64,000 bases of DNA from assembly GCF_049943125.1 (NCBI RefSeq), contig NZ_CP188040.1, positions 1,426,001 through 1,490,000 on the forward strand. The letters run 5' to 3'. Positions within the stretch are counted from its first letter, which is position 1; each line of letters begins with the position of its first letter. A program made the translations under genes and the position numbers. The notes beneath the pieces are model-generated. The model did no database searches and was not told the origin of the DNA. It was given only the letters and a program-made list of their open reading frames with translations. This stretch comes from JAEXZL01 sp049943125. Its GTDB lineage: Bacteria; Bacillota; Clostridia; Clostridiales; Clostridiaceae. Shown one piece after another: positions 32,683-41,183 of the stretch.

Positions 32683-33573
32683 ATGATTAAAGTTTACAAC
32701 AGAAAAACAAAAGAATATGAAATTGAACAGGTGATGGGAGATAAATACCTGAAATGGACCTATACACATCCTGTAGGTAAATCTGTCATGAAGCTGTTTA
32801 TCCGAAAAAAATTATTTTCTTCCTTTTATGGTCGTTATTCCTCCTCTCGTCTCAGTGCTAGGAAGATTCCAGGCTTTATAAAGAAGTTTAATATAAATAT
32901 GGATCCCTATGAAACACCAGATAAAAAGTATCAGAGCTTTAATGACTTTTTTATAAGAAAGCTTGCAGAAGAGAAAAAGAATATAGACTCTAATCCCGAT
33001 AGCCTGATATCCCCTGGTGATGGTCGTCTTACGGTATATACTAATATAAATATGGATAACCTAGTGCAGGTTAAGGGACTTACTTACTCCCTTAGAGAGC
33101 TTACTAAAAATCCAAGCATTTCTGGTATTTATGAAGGTGGCACCTGCATGATTTTAAGACTAGCCCCCACAGATTATCACCGCTTTCATTTTATAGATGA
33201 TGGAATATGTACTAAAACTCATAAGATAAAGGGTAAATATTATTCTGTGAATCCCATAGCTCTTCAGAGAATTCCTAGGCTCTTCTGTGAAAACAAAAGG
33301 GAATGGAGCATATTTTCTACCAAGAACTTTAAGGATGTTTTGTATATTGAGGTAGGAGCTACCTGTGTAGGCACCATAGTTCAGAGCTATACTCCTAATG
33401 TGCCTGTTAATAGAGGAGATGAAAAAGGCTATTTTAAATTTGGAGGGTCAACGGTAATTTTATTCTTCAAAAAGAATGCTGTTAAGGTCCATAAGGATAT
33501 TCTCTATCAAAGCTCCCTCGGCTACGAAACTAAGGTTAACTTTGGTGAAGCCATAGGAGAAAAATTCCACTAA
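32683..33573 (+). CDS. psd: Phosphatidylserine decarboxylase
   Basis: This 296-residue protein is full length for the clostridial type of Psd. It has the FNDFFIRKL motif, SPGDGRLTVYTN, the DYHRFHFIDDG histidine motif and the C-terminal KFGGSTVILFF, in which GGST replaces the usual LGST and is cut to form the pyruvoyl group. The enzyme makes phosphatidylethanolamine from phosphatidylserine. I chose the ATG at 32683, seven bases after GGAG; the ATG at 32671 is possible. The gene has no partner phosphatidylserine synthase gene adjacent. Confidence 0.92.
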   Translation: MIKVYNRKTKEYEIEQVMGDKYLKWTYTHPVGKSVMKLFIRKKLFSSFYGRYSSSRLSARKIPGFIKKFNINMDPYETPDKKYQSFNDFFIRKLAEEKKNIDSNPDSLISPGDGRLTVYTNINMDNLVQVKGLTYSLRELTKNPSISGIYEGGTCMILRLAPTDYHRFHFIDDGICTKTHKIKGKYYSVNPIALQRIPRLFCENKREWSIFSTKNFKDVLYIEVGATCVGTIVQSYTPNVPVNRGDEKGYFKFGGSTVILFFKKNAVKVHKDILYQSSLGYETKVNFGEAIGEKFH

Positions 33574-33652
33574 CCTTGATTTAATTATCACCAGCTATTC
33601 ACAAAATAAGGTTATAATATATAATAATACTCTTAATTACAGGGGTGAAGCC

Positions 33653-34330
33653 ATGTATAAGATTTTGGTTGTTGATGATGAGGAAAAAATAAGAGAGCTT
33701 ATAAAAAAATATGCTGTTTTTGAAGGCAATGAGGTAGTAACTGCCTCTGATGGTATGGAGGCTATCGAGCTCTGCCAGAAGGAGGATTTTGATATCATAA
33801 TAATGGATATCATGATGCCTGAGCTGGACGGCTTTTCCGCCTGCAAGGAAATAAGGAAGTCTAAGGATACTCCTATAATTATGCTTTCAGCCAGAGGAGA
33901 GGACTATGATAAAATCCATGGCTTTGAGCTGGGGATTGATGATTATGTAGTAAAGCCCTTTTCTCCAAAGGTACTGATGATGAGAATCAATGCAATCATG
34001 AAAAGAGTAGCTGGAAGTAGCTCTGAAAGCCATAAGAAGGATATAGTTCACATAGAAGGACTTACCATAGACTTTACCGGGAGACTAGTTTATATCGATA
34101 ATGAAAAGATTGATATGTCTCCAAAGGAATATGACCTTCTTTTCTACATGGTTAGAAATAGAGGCATTGCCTTAACGAGAGAAAAGCTTATAAGTAATGT
34201 CTGGGGCTACGATTTCTTCGGGGATGACAGAACCCTAGATACTCACATAAAGCTTCTAAGAAAGCGTCTTGGGGAATATGCACGATACATAGTAACCCTT
34301 AGAGGAGTTGGTTATCGCTTTGAAGCTTAA
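33653..34330 (+). CDS. OmpR-family response regulator
   Basis: This 225-residue protein has a receiver domain with VDDEEKIRELI, the phospho-acceptor Asp in IIIMDIMMPELDG, and KPFSPKVL, followed by an OmpR-type winged helix (GLTIDFTGRLVYID, SPKEYDLLFYMVRNRGIALT, RTLDTHIKLLRKRL, GVGYRFEA). The next gene, a sensor kinase, overlaps it by 23 bases, so they form a pair. The target genes are not evident; Psd upstream and the B12 riboswitch locus downstream are the neighbours. Confidence 0.95.
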   Translation: MYKILVVDDEEKIRELIKKYAVFEGNEVVTASDGMEAIELCQKEDFDIIIMDIMMPELDGFSACKEIRKSKDTPIIMLSARGEDYDKIHGFELGIDDYVVKPFSPKVLMMRINAIMKRVAGSSSESHKKDIVHIEGLTIDFTGRLVYIDNEKIDMSPKEYDLLFYMVRNRGIALTREKLISNVWGYDFFGDDRTLDTHIKLLRKRLGEYARYIVTLRGVGYRFEA

Positions 34331-35783
34331 TGAAAAATTTAATCTAAAAAATCGAAACTTCAGTGTAAGGTGGAAGATCTTTTCCTACTTAATCATCTTT
34401 ATATCAATACTCCTTATACTTCTATGGCTGTTTCAGATAGTTTTTTTAAATGAATTCTATAAAAGGATAAAATTCAATGATATTGAAAGTATAGCTAATA
34501 CTATTGAAAGAAATATAGATAGCAGCAACCTAAGGCTGCAGGCTTACAGACTGGCCTTAGAAAATGATACCTCTATCCATATTGTAGATTCCTCCGGAAG
34601 GAGTATTGTTCAATATGATTCTTCTAGACAATCAATAATTGGAAACCTTTCAAGGGAGCAGATAAACAGCTATTATACCTTAGCTAGCTCTGCGGGAGGC
34701 ACCTACTATAAAATCTATAATGATGATAATGTAAGTGTGGAAGCCTCCTGGGGTATAATCACTATGATAAAAAAATCCATGGAAAGCATCGTATATATAT
34801 CCATAGCTGAGCTTCCTAATGGTGAGGAGGCATTGATAATGCTTCATTCTAACCTCCTTCCCATAAGCTCTACCGTGGAAACCCTCAGGGTACAGCTCAT
34901 ATATATAAGTATAATACTTTTAATCCTTTCCCTTTTAATAGCCTTCTTAATTGCTAAGAGGATATCAAAGCCCATAGTATCCATAAATGAGGCAGCAAAG
35001 GAGCTGGCAAAAGGAAATTATGATGTATCCTTTAATGGCTCTGGCTATCAAGAGATACAGGAGCTTAATGACACCTTAAGCTATGCTGCTAAGGAGCTTT
35101 CCAAGGTGGAAGGTCTTCGAAGAGATTTAATAGCCAATATATCTCATGACCTCCGTACCCCCCTTACAATGATAACGGGCTATGGAGAGGTAATGAAGGA
35201 TATACCAGGAGAAAACACTCCTGAAAATATTCAGATTATCATCGACGAGGCTACAAGGTTAACCTCCTTAGTCAATGATTTACTAGATATATCTAGGTTT
35301 GAATCAGGAAATCAAGAGCTTAATTTATCAATGTTAAACATCACAAGCATTATAAGAGATATATTGTTAAGATACAACAAGCTTACAGAACGAGAAGGCT
35401 ATAGCTTCTCCTTTAACTATGAGGAAGAGGTCTTTGTAGAGGGTGATGAACTGAAGCTTTCTCAGGTTATATATAATCTTATTAATAATGCCATCACCTA
35501 TACAGGCAGCGACAAGAGCATAGTTGTTTCTCAGGAGGTTAAGGATGGCTTTGTGACCATAAAGGTTATAGATACAGGAGAAGGAATACCAGAGGAGGAT
35601 ATCCCCCTTATATGGGATAGATACTATAAGGTGAAGAAGACTCATAAAAGAGCTCAGGTGGGCACTGGCCTTGGTCTTTCCATAGTAAAGAAAATACTTC
35701 TGCTCCACAAGGCAGACTTTGGGGTAGAAAGCACTGTAGGAAAAGGCAGCTGCTTCTGGTTTAAAATTAAAATCATAGAATAA
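34308..35783 (+). CDS. Sensor histidine kinase
   Basis: This 491-residue kinase has two transmembrane segments (about 26-47 and 199-216) around an extracellular sensor domain of about 150 residues, a HAMP domain (KRISKPIVSINEAAKELA), the phospho-acceptor His in LIANISHDLRTPLTMI, and the HATPase boxes (LINNAITYT, IDTGEGIPEED, GTGLGLSIVKKIL). The first start is a TTG at 34308 inside the end of the regulator gene; a TTG at 34320 is an alternative. The signal is unknown; envelope stress is a fair guess only. Confidence 0.93.
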   Translation: MVIALKLNEKFNLKNRNFSVRWKIFSYLIIFISILLILLWLFQIVFLNEFYKRIKFNDIESIANTIERNIDSSNLRLQAYRLALENDTSIHIVDSSGRSIVQYDSSRQSIIGNLSREQINSYYTLASSAGGTYYKIYNDDNVSVEASWGIITMIKKSMESIVYISIAELPNGEEALIMLHSNLLPISSTVETLRVQLIYISIILLILSLLIAFLIAKRISKPIVSINEAAKELAKGNYDVSFNGSGYQEIQELNDTLSYAAKELSKVEGLRRDLIANISHDLRTPLTMITGYGEVMKDIPGENTPENIQIIIDEATRLTSLVNDLLDISRFESGNQELNLSMLNITSIIRDILLRYNKLTEREGYSFSFNYEEEVFVEGDELKLSQVIYNLINNAITYTGSDKSIVVSQEVKDGFVTIKVIDTGEGIPEEDIPLIWDRYYKVKKTHKRAQVGTGLGLSIVKKILLLHKADFGVESTVGKGSCFWFKIKIIE

Positions 35784-35793
35784 AATTATTATA

Positions 35794-35822
35794 TTGTACA
35801 ATAATTTTTTATATGCTACTAT
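35794..35822 (+). promoter_or_regulatory. Promoter of the cobalamin riboswitch transcript
   Basis: TTGTAC (35794-35799) and TACTAT (35817-35822) are 17 bases apart, and TGC directly before the -10 makes it an extended type. Transcription would start just before the riboswitch. A small hairpin AAATTATT/AATAATTT (35783-35807) overlaps and may end the upstream operon. Confidence 0.6.
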
Positions 35823-35840
35823 TATGTGGTAATAAAACTT

Positions 35841-36014
35841 AATATAAAGTATACGGTGCACTTAGGTGCTTAATAGGGAATGCGGTATGAATCCGCAGCA
35901 GTCCCCGCTACTGTATTAGTGACGAAGACTTCAAAAATACCACTGTTAATCGGGAAGGTGTGAAGCTAGTAGGATGATCTTAAGCCAGGAGACCTGCCGT
36001 TTTAGACTTATATT
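35841..36014 (+). ncRNA. Cobalamin (B12) riboswitch
   Basis: The aptamer core is conserved: GGGAATGCGGTATGAATCCG, then CAGTCCCCGCTACTGT, and near the end AAGCCAGGAGACCTGCCGT. AATATAAAGT (35841) pairs with ACTTATATT (36006-36014) as the closing helix. It controls the solute-binding protein gene at 36314. Confidence 0.95.
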
Positions 36015-36075
36015 CAATGCTGTCTCGGAGGAAGACCTACTGCAATTAGTTGATTATTAGACTGTAATTTATCTA

Positions 36076-36112
36076 GGGGAATTGTAGCTTTTACAATTCC
36101 CCTTTTTATTTT
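36076..36112 (+). terminator. Riboswitch-controlled terminator
   Basis: GGGGAATTGTA (36076-36086) and TACAATTCCCC (36092-36102) form a perfect 11-bp stem followed by TTTTTATTTT, 60 bases after the aptamer. B12 binding is expected to favour termination here. A further 200 bases without a gene lie before 36314. Confidence 0.9.
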
Positions 36113-36313
36113 GTAGGAATAGTCCGGGCATTGTTGTGATTTATTTCATGATAATGCCCTTTTAAATCATCTATAAAAGTTATTGTCAGATGATCCTCTC
36201 CTCTATAAGCCCTGAATATAAGAATTATTTTTAGGAGGTGTATTACTTCACAAATTTAATTCTCATATCAAACTGGAAAAATGAAATATTATTAAATGAG
36301 AGAGAGTGATTCC

Positions 36314-37240
36314 ATGAAAACTTTTAAGAAATTAACCCTAGTAATTGCACTATTTGCCTTCACCTTTATTTTTACTGCTTGCTCTGCGAATTCTTCTGAT
36401 AATGATAAAATAGCTCCCGAAAAAGCTAATTATCCCGTAACTATTACAGATTCCCTTGAAGAAGCTATAACCATAGAGGATGAACCGAAAACCATTGTTA
36501 CCCTAGCTCCTAACATAACAGAAATAGTTTACGCCCTTGGTCTAGGAGATATGGTTGTAGGAAGAAATGCTTATTCCGATTATCCTGAAGAAGCCTTAGA
36601 GGTTGAAGTAATTGGTGATTTTTATTCTATTAATTTAGAGAGAATAGTAGAGCTTGACCCTGATATAGTCATTGCTTCTACTCATTTTGAGGAGGAAATG
36701 CAAGCAAAATTTGATGATATTGGAGTTCAGGTAATAACCTTATATGACAGCACTAGCTTTGATGGAGTTTATACTTCTATAGAAACCTTAGGTAGGGTAT
36801 TCAATGTCCAAGATAAGGCAAGTGAAGTAATAGATGAGATTAAGAATCAGGTTGCTGATGTAGAAGAAAAGGTAAAAAATGAAGAGAAGCCTTCAGTTTA
36901 TTATGTTGTAGGCTATGGCCAGGAAGGGGACTATACTGCTACAGGGGATACCTTTATTCACGAGATGCTTACCATGGCTGGAGGAGAAAATATTGCAAAA
37001 GACGTGGCTGGCTGGACTTATAGCAAGGAAACTCTTATGGAAAAGGATCCTGATATAGTAATCGTAAAAAAGGATTTTTATGATGACTTTATAGCCTCTG
37101 AAGGATATAAAGAACTATCTGCTGTAAAGAACAATAAGGTTTATACCATAGACAACAATTTATTAGACAGACCAGGTCCAAGATCCGGACTAGGTGTTAT
37201 AGAAATAGCTAAGATTCTTCATCCTGAGTTATTCAAATAA
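36314..37240 (+). CDS. BtuF-like cobalamin ABC transporter substrate-binding lipoprotein
   Basis: The protein has 308 residues. A lipoprotein signal ends at FTACSAN (lipobox Cys near residue 21). The mature part is a helical-backbone type III binding protein: TIVTLAPNITEIVYALGLGD, NLERIVELDPDIVIAS and VKNNKVYTIDNNLL are typical of BtuF and siderophore binders. The B12 riboswitch upstream makes cobalamin or cobinamide the likely ligand. The ATG at 36314 has GAGTGAT before it. No permease or ATPase gene follows; the partners must be elsewhere. Confidence 0.9.
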   Translation: MKTFKKLTLVIALFAFTFIFTACSANSSDNDKIAPEKANYPVTITDSLEEAITIEDEPKTIVTLAPNITEIVYALGLGDMVVGRNAYSDYPEEALEVEVIGDFYSINLERIVELDPDIVIASTHFEEEMQAKFDDIGVQVITLYDSTSFDGVYTSIETLGRVFNVQDKASEVIDEIKNQVADVEEKVKNEEKPSVYYVVGYGQEGDYTATGDTFIHEMLTMAGGENIAKDVAGWTYSKETLMEKDPDIVIVKKDFYDDFIASEGYKELSAVKNNKVYTIDNNLLDRPGPRSGLGVIEIAKILHPELFK

Positions 37241-37333
37241 TTCTATCAATGATTATTTTATAAAATTCATAGAAAATACCGCAGCTTATAGTTTATGTAA
37301 TATATATTAGCCAAAGATAAAGGAGTGTGTTAC

Positions 37334-37999
37334 GTGTTGATAGTTGTAGCAGGAATGATAGGAGCTGGCAAGACCTCACTAACGAAGATAATCAGTGAAG
37401 AATTTGGAGGACTTGCTTACTTTGAAGAAGCTGATTCAGAAATATTGAATAAATTTTATACGGCACCAGAGGAAGAAGCGGAGGCTAAAAGATATCCCTT
37501 TCTTCTTCAATTAGAATTTTTATGCAGCAGATACTCAATGATAAAAAAGTGCCTAGTAGAGGGAGATAATCCTAGAGTAAATGTATTAGACAGGTCAATT
37601 TATGAGGATGAGTATTTTATGGAGATAAACCATCGCTTAGGCAGGATCTCTGAAATGGAAGCCTATTTATATAGAAGGCTGCTCCATAATATGCTGGAGG
37701 AAATAGAGTACCTTCCAAAAAAGGCTCCTGATGTTTGCATTTACTTAAGCGGATCCTTCAATACCTTCATAGATAGAATAATAGCAAGAAATAGGAATTT
37801 CGAAAAGCTCGATGAAAAAACAGAAAGCTATTTTTACTCTCTTTGGGAATCCTATGATAAGTGGATTGAGGAATCCTACAAGGCCAGTCCAGTTATTACT
37901 ATAGATATAGATAAGATAGACTTTGTTAATAATCCAAAGGATAAAGAATATGTTTTAAAGCTAATAAGAGAAAGCCTCATAGCTCAAGCAGCTATATAG
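37334..37999 (+). CDS. Deoxynucleoside kinase
   Basis: This 221-residue protein belongs to the deoxynucleoside kinase family: VVAGMIGAGKTSLTKI is the P-loop, DRSIYEDEYF the DRS motif, and PDVCIYLSGS and RIIARNRNFEK the last part of the lid. It phosphorylates deoxyadenosine or deoxyguanosine for salvage. I chose the GTG at 37334, eight bases after AGGAG. Its stop is one base from the end of the convergent zinc-ribbon gene. Confidence 0.9.
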   Translation: MLIVVAGMIGAGKTSLTKIISEEFGGLAYFEEADSEILNKFYTAPEEEAEAKRYPFLLQLEFLCSRYSMIKKCLVEGDNPRVNVLDRSIYEDEYFMEINHRLGRISEMEAYLYRRLLHNMLEEIEYLPKKAPDVCIYLSGSFNTFIDRIIARNRNFEKLDEKTESYFYSLWESYDKWIEESYKASPVITIDIDKIDFVNNPKDKEYVLKLIRESLIAQAAI

Positions 38000-38000
38000 C

Positions 38001-38372
38001 CTACCTGAGCCTTTCACCACAATAAGGGCAGAACTGAAAATCTCCCTCTACTGCTCTGTAGCAGCTTGGGCATTGATTTTCATGAGAATGATATAAGGAA
38101 GCCTCCTTAAGATCCCAATAGGTAAGGACTTCCTTATAGCCCTTCTCTATGGCTTCTCCTTTTTCATTGGATATTCCATAGACAATATGGCAGCTATCAC
38201 ATATAGCATTATATTGAATATTCCATTTAAATACAGGTAAAAAGAAAAAATGAAAATAGCTATAGGATTTTACTATCCTCAAAAACTGAAGATTACAGCT
38301 TTTACATCTTGTCTCTACCTTACCCAAATCCTTTTCCTTTTGAGATATACCGAATATACCGATAAAAAACAT
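38001..38372 (-). CDS. Zinc-ribbon protein
   Basis: This 123-residue protein has an N-terminal zinc-ribbon half (CKSCNLQFLRIV and CDSCHIVYGI) and a C-terminal one (CPSCYRAVEGDFQFCPYCGE). Between them is a hydrophobic aromatic stretch (SYSYFHFFFLPVF) that may touch the membrane. Such zinc-ribbon proteins are common and unassigned. It ends one base from the deoxynucleoside kinase gene on the other strand. Confidence 0.75.
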   Translation of the reverse strand: MFFIGIFGISQKEKDLGKVETRCKSCNLQFLRIVKSYSYFHFFFLPVFKWNIQYNAICDSCHIVYGISNEKGEAIEKGYKEVLTYWDLKEASLYHSHENQCPSCYRAVEGDFQFCPYCGERLR

Positions 38373-38571
38373 AGCCCCACCCCCAATGCAAATCTATTAA
38401 ACAATTATAGACGCTTATAAAAACTTTTACAATGAAATTTGATTAAAGTCCATTATTTTCATATAATTATTATATAAGGTAAATTTACTAGTTATAAGCA
38501 TATGATGATAGAATATTATGGAAAGGGTAAAGTATGATGATTTCTATATCTTCATTATACCAGGTGATTTT

Positions 38572-39600
38572 ATGGTAAAGCTATTTAGTAGTATAAGGGT
38601 TAAAAATCTAGACCTTGAAAACCGCATAGTTATGGCTCCAATGTGCATGAACTCCTCCGATGAGGAAGGACATAGCACTGACTGGCATTATGTTCATTAT
38701 GGAACAAGAGCTATGGGAGGCAGTGGCCTTATAATAGTTGAAGCAACAGGTGTTGAAAATAGAGGAAGAATATTACATAGGGATCTAGGAATCTGGGATG
38801 ACTCTCATATCCCTGGCTTAAAGAAAATAGTAGAGGTATGTCATGAAAATAACAGAAAGGTAGCTATACAACTTGGACATGCTGGGAGAAAGGCTTTGAT
38901 CCCACATGAAGAGCCCATAGGACCTTCTTCAATTCCTTTTGATGAAAAATTTAGGGCTCCAAAGGAAATGACCAAGGAGGACATAAAAATAGTTGTCAAT
39001 GCCTTTAAGGAAGGGGCCAGAAGATCCTTAGAAGCAGGCTTTGATGCTGTAGAAATCCACGGTGCTCACGGCTATCTTATTAATGAATTTTTATCTCCCC
39101 TAGCAAACATAAGAACTGATGAATACGGCGGTAGCCTTGAAAATAGAGCAAGATTTCTCGTTGAGGTAATAAGAGCAGTAAAGGAAGTATGGCCAGAGGA
39201 TAAGGCACTTTTATTAAGACTTTCTGCAGAGGAATTTGCAGAGGGTGGCCATCACATAGAAGATACCATAAGGGTAGCAGAAATAGCTAAGGCAGAGGGG
39301 ATAGATATCATTGATGTGAGCAGTGGCGCAGTAGTTAACGTGCCAATAGATGTATTTGCAGGCTATCAGGTTCCCTATGCAGAAGCAATAAAAAAAGCTG
39401 TGGATATTCCAGTAATTGCTGGAGGTCTTATAGGAAGTCCAGAAATGGCAGAAGAGATACTTAAAAATAACAGAGCTGACATGGTATTCTTAGGAAGACA
39501 GCTTTTAAGAGAGCCCTACTGGCCACTAAGAGCAGCCTTTGAGTTAGGTGTAGATTTAGAATATCCTCATCAATACGAAAGAGGACGTTATAGAAGATAA
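38572..39600 (+). CDS. Old Yellow Enzyme family NADH:flavin oxidoreductase (YqjM/NamA type)
   Basis: The protein has 342 residues in a single FMN-binding barrel of OYE type: NRIVMAPMCMNSSDEEGHS, AIQLGHAGRKA, EIHGAHGYLINEFLSPLANIR and the closing FLGRQLLREPYWP. It lacks the C-terminal Fe-S and FAD domains of 2,4-dienoyl-CoA reductase. The ATG at 38572 follows AGGTGAT; the open frame reaches 38518. It reduces activated double bonds, perhaps in detoxification. It stands alone. Confidence 0.92.
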   Translation: MVKLFSSIRVKNLDLENRIVMAPMCMNSSDEEGHSTDWHYVHYGTRAMGGSGLIIVEATGVENRGRILHRDLGIWDDSHIPGLKKIVEVCHENNRKVAIQLGHAGRKALIPHEEPIGPSSIPFDEKFRAPKEMTKEDIKIVVNAFKEGARRSLEAGFDAVEIHGAHGYLINEFLSPLANIRTDEYGGSLENRARFLVEVIRAVKEVWPEDKALLLRLSAEEFAEGGHHIEDTIRVAEIAKAEGIDIIDVSSGAVVNVPIDVFAGYQVPYAEAIKKAVDIPVIAGGLIGSPEMAEEILKNNRADMVFLGRQLLREPYWPLRAAFELGVDLEYPHQYERGRYRR

Positions 39601-39607
39601 AATAAAA

Positions 39608-39650
39608 GCTGAGGCATAAGAACTTAATTGTTCCGCCTCAGCCTTTTTTT
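39608..39650. terminator. Hairpin terminator between OYE and fcl genes
   Basis: GCTGAGGC (39608-39615) and GCCTCAGC (39635-39642) pair and are followed by a run of eight Ts. It ends the OYE transcript; it abuts the stop of the minus-strand gene at 39649. Confidence 0.85.
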
Positions 39651-40215
39651 AAAACCATAGCTCATTTTCCTCTGTTATTAAAGCAGTTACCTTCATATCA
39701 AAGGGCTCTAAAGGAAGCTTTTCTACCTTCTGCAGCTCATAGGAAAGAGCAACCTTAGGAACATTATTCTTAACCTCTGCTAGGAATTTATCGTAGTATC
39801 CTCCTCCATAGCCTATTCTTCCTCCAAGGCTATCAAAGGCAACTCCAGGAGTGATTATTAAATCTATCTCCTGAGGCTTTAAGGTCTCTGCATCAGGAGA
39901 AGGCTCTAATATACCGTAATGGCCAGGATGCATATCCTCTAGGTTCCTTATAACCTTAGCTTCCATTAGCTTCTTCTCTTTATTTATCCATGGAACAGCT
40001 ACAGCCTTCCCCTCCCTTAGGGCGTTATCAATGAGCCTTAAGGTATCCACCTCACTGCCAAAGCTGATAAAGGTGAAGATTACCGTAGCTTCTTTATAAG
40101 CTTTAAGATTTTTTACCTTAGTAAATATTTTATCATCGTAAGAGTTCTTTTCAATGACAGAGAGCTTATCTCTTTTTTCTATAATGCTTTTTCTTATCTC
40201 CTTTTTAGTACTCAT
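39649..40215 (-). CDS. 5-formyltetrahydrofolate cyclo-ligase
   Basis: This 188-residue protein is a full-length cyclo-ligase that turns 5-formyl-THF into 5,10-methenyl-THF using ATP. Typical motifs are KKEIRKSIIEKRDKLS, IFTFISFGSEVDT, and the strongly conserved ITPGVAFDSLGGRIGYGGGYYD near residue 135-156 (given here in part). CAGGAGG precedes the ATG at 40215. It is followed upstream in the same direction by a formate/nitrite channel gene, which fits a one-carbon theme. Confidence 0.93.
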   Translation of the reverse strand: MSTKKEIRKSIIEKRDKLSVIEKNSYDDKIFTKVKNLKAYKEATVIFTFISFGSEVDTLRLIDNALREGKAVAVPWINKEKKLMEAKVIRNLEDMHPGHYGILEPSPDAETLKPQEIDLIITPGVAFDSLGGRIGYGGGYYDKFLAEVKNNVPKVALSYELQKVEKLPLEPFDMKVTALITEENELWF

Positions 40216-40272
40216 GTGCCGCCTCCTGTAAAAAAAGGCTACTCATATTATAATGAATAGCCGATTTATAAT

Positions 40273-41040
40273 TTAGTCTCTCAATACATAGTAATAGGCT
40301 GCTCCTACAAAAAGCCCACCACCGATGATGTTTCCTATGGTTACTACCACAAGATTGTACATAAGTCCCACTATAGTCACTCCTGCAGTGTGAGGAATTA
40401 AGTATGCTGTAGTTAGAAGAGTCATATTTGCTATGCTATGCTCAAAGCCCATGAGCACAAAGGTAAATATACATAAGAAAACCATTATAAGCTTTGCACT
40501 CTCCGACTGAAGCTTTATGTAGCACCAAACACCAAGACAAACAAATATATTACAAAGAATAGCTCTAAAAAACATCTGCCCTAGAGGAAGATTCATCTTA
40601 TTCTCCGCAAGAGATACCATAAACTCTCCTATAGCTCCTGAAGTAACTCCACTTCCTATATATAGCAGGCTTATAAGTAGGGAACCTAAAAGATTTCCTA
40701 GATAGCTTATTCCCCACATTTTTAAAACGTCTTTGCCCTTAACAGCCTTTCTAAGATAAGCTATGGTAAAGACCATATTATTTCCAGTAAACAAATCTGC
40801 CCCTGCTACAAGTACAAGGGCTAAGGCCACAGAAAATGTAGCAGCCATAAAAAATTTATAATAAGGAGAACCTGCAGCATGGGCTATACCACCAGCAACA
40901 GACATCACACCTACTCCTATACCCACAAAAAAGCCTGCTATCATTGAGTACACCAAAGCACGCCCAAAACCTTTTTTCAAAACACTTAGTTTACTATTAG
41001 CCATTTCGACTACCTTATCTAAAGTATTCAATTTATCCAC
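40273..41040 (-). CDS. Formate/nitrite transporter (FocA/NirC family)
   Basis: This 255-residue protein has six transmembrane segments and the FNT motifs: VAGADLFTGNNM for the omega loop, GFEHSIANM with the central His of the channel, and NIIGGGLFVGAAYYYV at the end. FNT members carry formate, nitrite or hydrosulfide. The adjacent formyl-THF cyclo-ligase gene suggests formate, but a hydrosulfide channel is possible. The two genes are 57 bases apart on the same strand. Confidence 0.92.
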   Translation of the reverse strand: MDKLNTLDKVVEMANSKLSVLKKGFGRALVYSMIAGFFVGIGVGVMSVAGGIAHAAGSPYYKFFMAATFSVALALVLVAGADLFTGNNMVFTIAYLRKAVKGKDVLKMWGISYLGNLLGSLLISLLYIGSGVTSGAIGEFMVSLAENKMNLPLGQMFFRAILCNIFVCLGVWCYIKLQSESAKLIMVFLCIFTFVLMGFEHSIANMTLLTTAYLIPHTAGVTIVGLMYNLVVVTIGNIIGGGLFVGAAYYYVLRD

Positions 41041-41138
41041 CTCTAATATTTTTTTAGTTTAGCTAGTGTATATTTTGCAGCGTATATTGGTGTATATTGT
41101 GTAATTTATATTAGTGCGTATTATTGTAATTTAAATCA

Positions 41139-41168
41139 GTGAATACTACATATTCAGTAGCTATTCAC
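41139..41168 (-). terminator. Hairpin after trkH
   Basis: GTGAATACTAC (41139-41149) pairs with GTAGCTATTCAC (41157-41168) with one bulged C. It follows the trkH stop on the minus strand, but its U tract is weak. Confidence 0.45.
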
Positions 41169-41183
41169 ATAAATCTATCATTC

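Noticed and set aside
36236..36260. AGGAGGTG between the B12 terminator and the binding-protein gene, looking like a ribosome site.
   Set aside because: No start codon follows at proper spacing, and the frames after it stop quickly. It may be a remnant of a lost small gene, but I cannot support one.
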